Assembly: GCA_003445125.1 (NCBI GenBank)
Contig: DLVP01000122.1
Coordinates: 1 to 5,340 of the forward strand
Direction: 5' to 3'
Origin: Oscillospiraceae bacterium
GTDB taxonomy: Bacteria; Bacillota; Clostridia; Oscillospirales; Ruminococcaceae
DNA length: 5,340 nt
Under the pieces are notes generated by a model. The model searched no databases. It had not been told where the DNA came from and saw only the letters and a list, made by a program, of their open reading frames with translations. Made by a program: the position numbers and the translations under genes. Shown piece by piece: positions 4,943 to 5,340 of the stretch (the stretch's first letter is position 1; the number at the start of each line of letters is the position of its first letter).

Positions 4943-5340
4943 ATCCAAGCTCTTTTGATCGACAGGCGAGGGGCAAGCGCTCATCAATTCGCTGGCGTTT
5001 TGCACCTTCGGGAAGGCAATGACATCGCGGAGACTGTCCGCATCGCACATAAGCATGGCCAGACGATCCAATCCGATGCCGGCGCCGCCGTGCGGAGGCG
5101 CGGCATACATGTAGGCATCCACAAGGAAGCCGAATTTTGTCTGAATCTCTTCATCGGTCAGACCGAGGGATTCAAACATTTTTTTCTGCAATTCCGGATC
5201 GGTAATACGAATCGAACCGCTGCAAAGTTCCAAGCCGTTGGCAACCAAATCGTACGCTTTGGCGCGCACTTTTTCCGGATCGCTGTCCAGAAAAGGCAGG
5301 CATTCGTCAAGCGGCATGGTGAACGGGTGGTGCATGGAGG
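4904..5340 (-). CDS. aspS: Aspartyl-tRNA synthetase, C-terminal quarter (5' truncated by window)
   Basis: The frame is open from the right edge to TAA at 4906-4904, giving the last 144 residues of a protein usually near 590. AspRS charges tRNA-Asp with aspartate in the cytoplasm. Visible hallmarks are 'HHPFTMP' at the start of this piece, 'LELCSGSIRI' with the conserved SGS-I-RI strand, and 'GGAGIGLDRLAML', the class II motif 3 whose Arg (codon at 5063-5065) binds ATP. 'RDVIAFPK' follows, as in bacterial AspRS. The tail 'DDLSIAVIEKKAE' is the part repeated at 3417-3455. The gene is intact as far as seen, although its end coincides with the duplication junction, and the tail codons may have been supplied by the incoming DNA. 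It is followed by its own terminator. Confidence 0.95.
   Translation of the reverse strand, partial: SMHHPFTMPLDECLPFLDSDPEKVRAKAYDLVANGLELCSGSIRITDPELQKKMFESLGLTDEEIQTKFGFLVDAYMYAAPPHGGAGIGLDRLAMLMCDADSLRDVIAFPKVQNASELMSACPSPVDQKSLDDLSIAVIEKKAE

Noticed and set aside
4822..5022. Plus-strand open frame of 66 codons opposite the end of aspS
   Set aside because: It is antisense to clear aspS coding sequence and its terminator and has no SD.

Overview
The window looks like a piece of a low- to moderate-GC Firmicutes (class Clostridia) chromosome, probably from a carbohydrate-using anaerobe. The support is strong AGGAGG-type ribosome binding sites, a lipobox-bearing sugar-type solute-binding protein with a Ser/Thr/Asn-rich linker, sigma-A-like TTGACA/extended -10 promoters, and intrinsic terminators. 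No genus can be named from the sequence alone.

Layout, left to right. (1) Bases 1-1297, plus strand: the C-terminal end of mutY (adenine glycosylase), then an SGNH/GDSL-type hydrolase whose GTG start overlaps the mutY stop codon (GTGA), so the two are translationally coupled. A bidirectional hairpin terminator at about 1297-1335 separates this pair from the convergent gene on the other side. (2) Bases 1345-3180, minus strand: a 611-residue lipoprotein solute-binding protein with an extra C-terminal beta-sandwich-like domain and no permease genes beside it. Its upstream region (3181-3390) is rich in signals: a strong RBS, a 14-bp leader hairpin followed by a U-run, a good promoter, and an imperfect tandem repeat just upstream of the -35. 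(3) Bases about 3428-4914, minus strand: an AT-rich cassette of about 1.5 kb between two direct copies of the end of aspS plus its terminator. It holds a small acidic 80-residue protein gene (4365-4607) and a broken gene (3479-4321) that would encode a two-TM, coiled-coil protein if two A6-run frameshifts were repaired. (4) Bases 4904-5340, minus strand: the C-terminal quarter of aspS (aspartyl-tRNA synthetase), running off the window.

Main point: the aspS stop codon and terminator occur twice in direct orientation, at 3388-3455 and 4875-4942, with the first 40 bases identical. The copy joined to aspS is intact; the distal copy has frameshifts and is a dead tail. This is the pattern left when a DNA segment enters the 3' end of a gene and restores it while displacing the old tail. 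Weaker similarity continues into the promoter beyond each terminator, so the ancestral order was probably aspS-terminator-promoter-binding protein. The cassette genes resemble no family I recognise, and no integrase or transposase is visible in the window.
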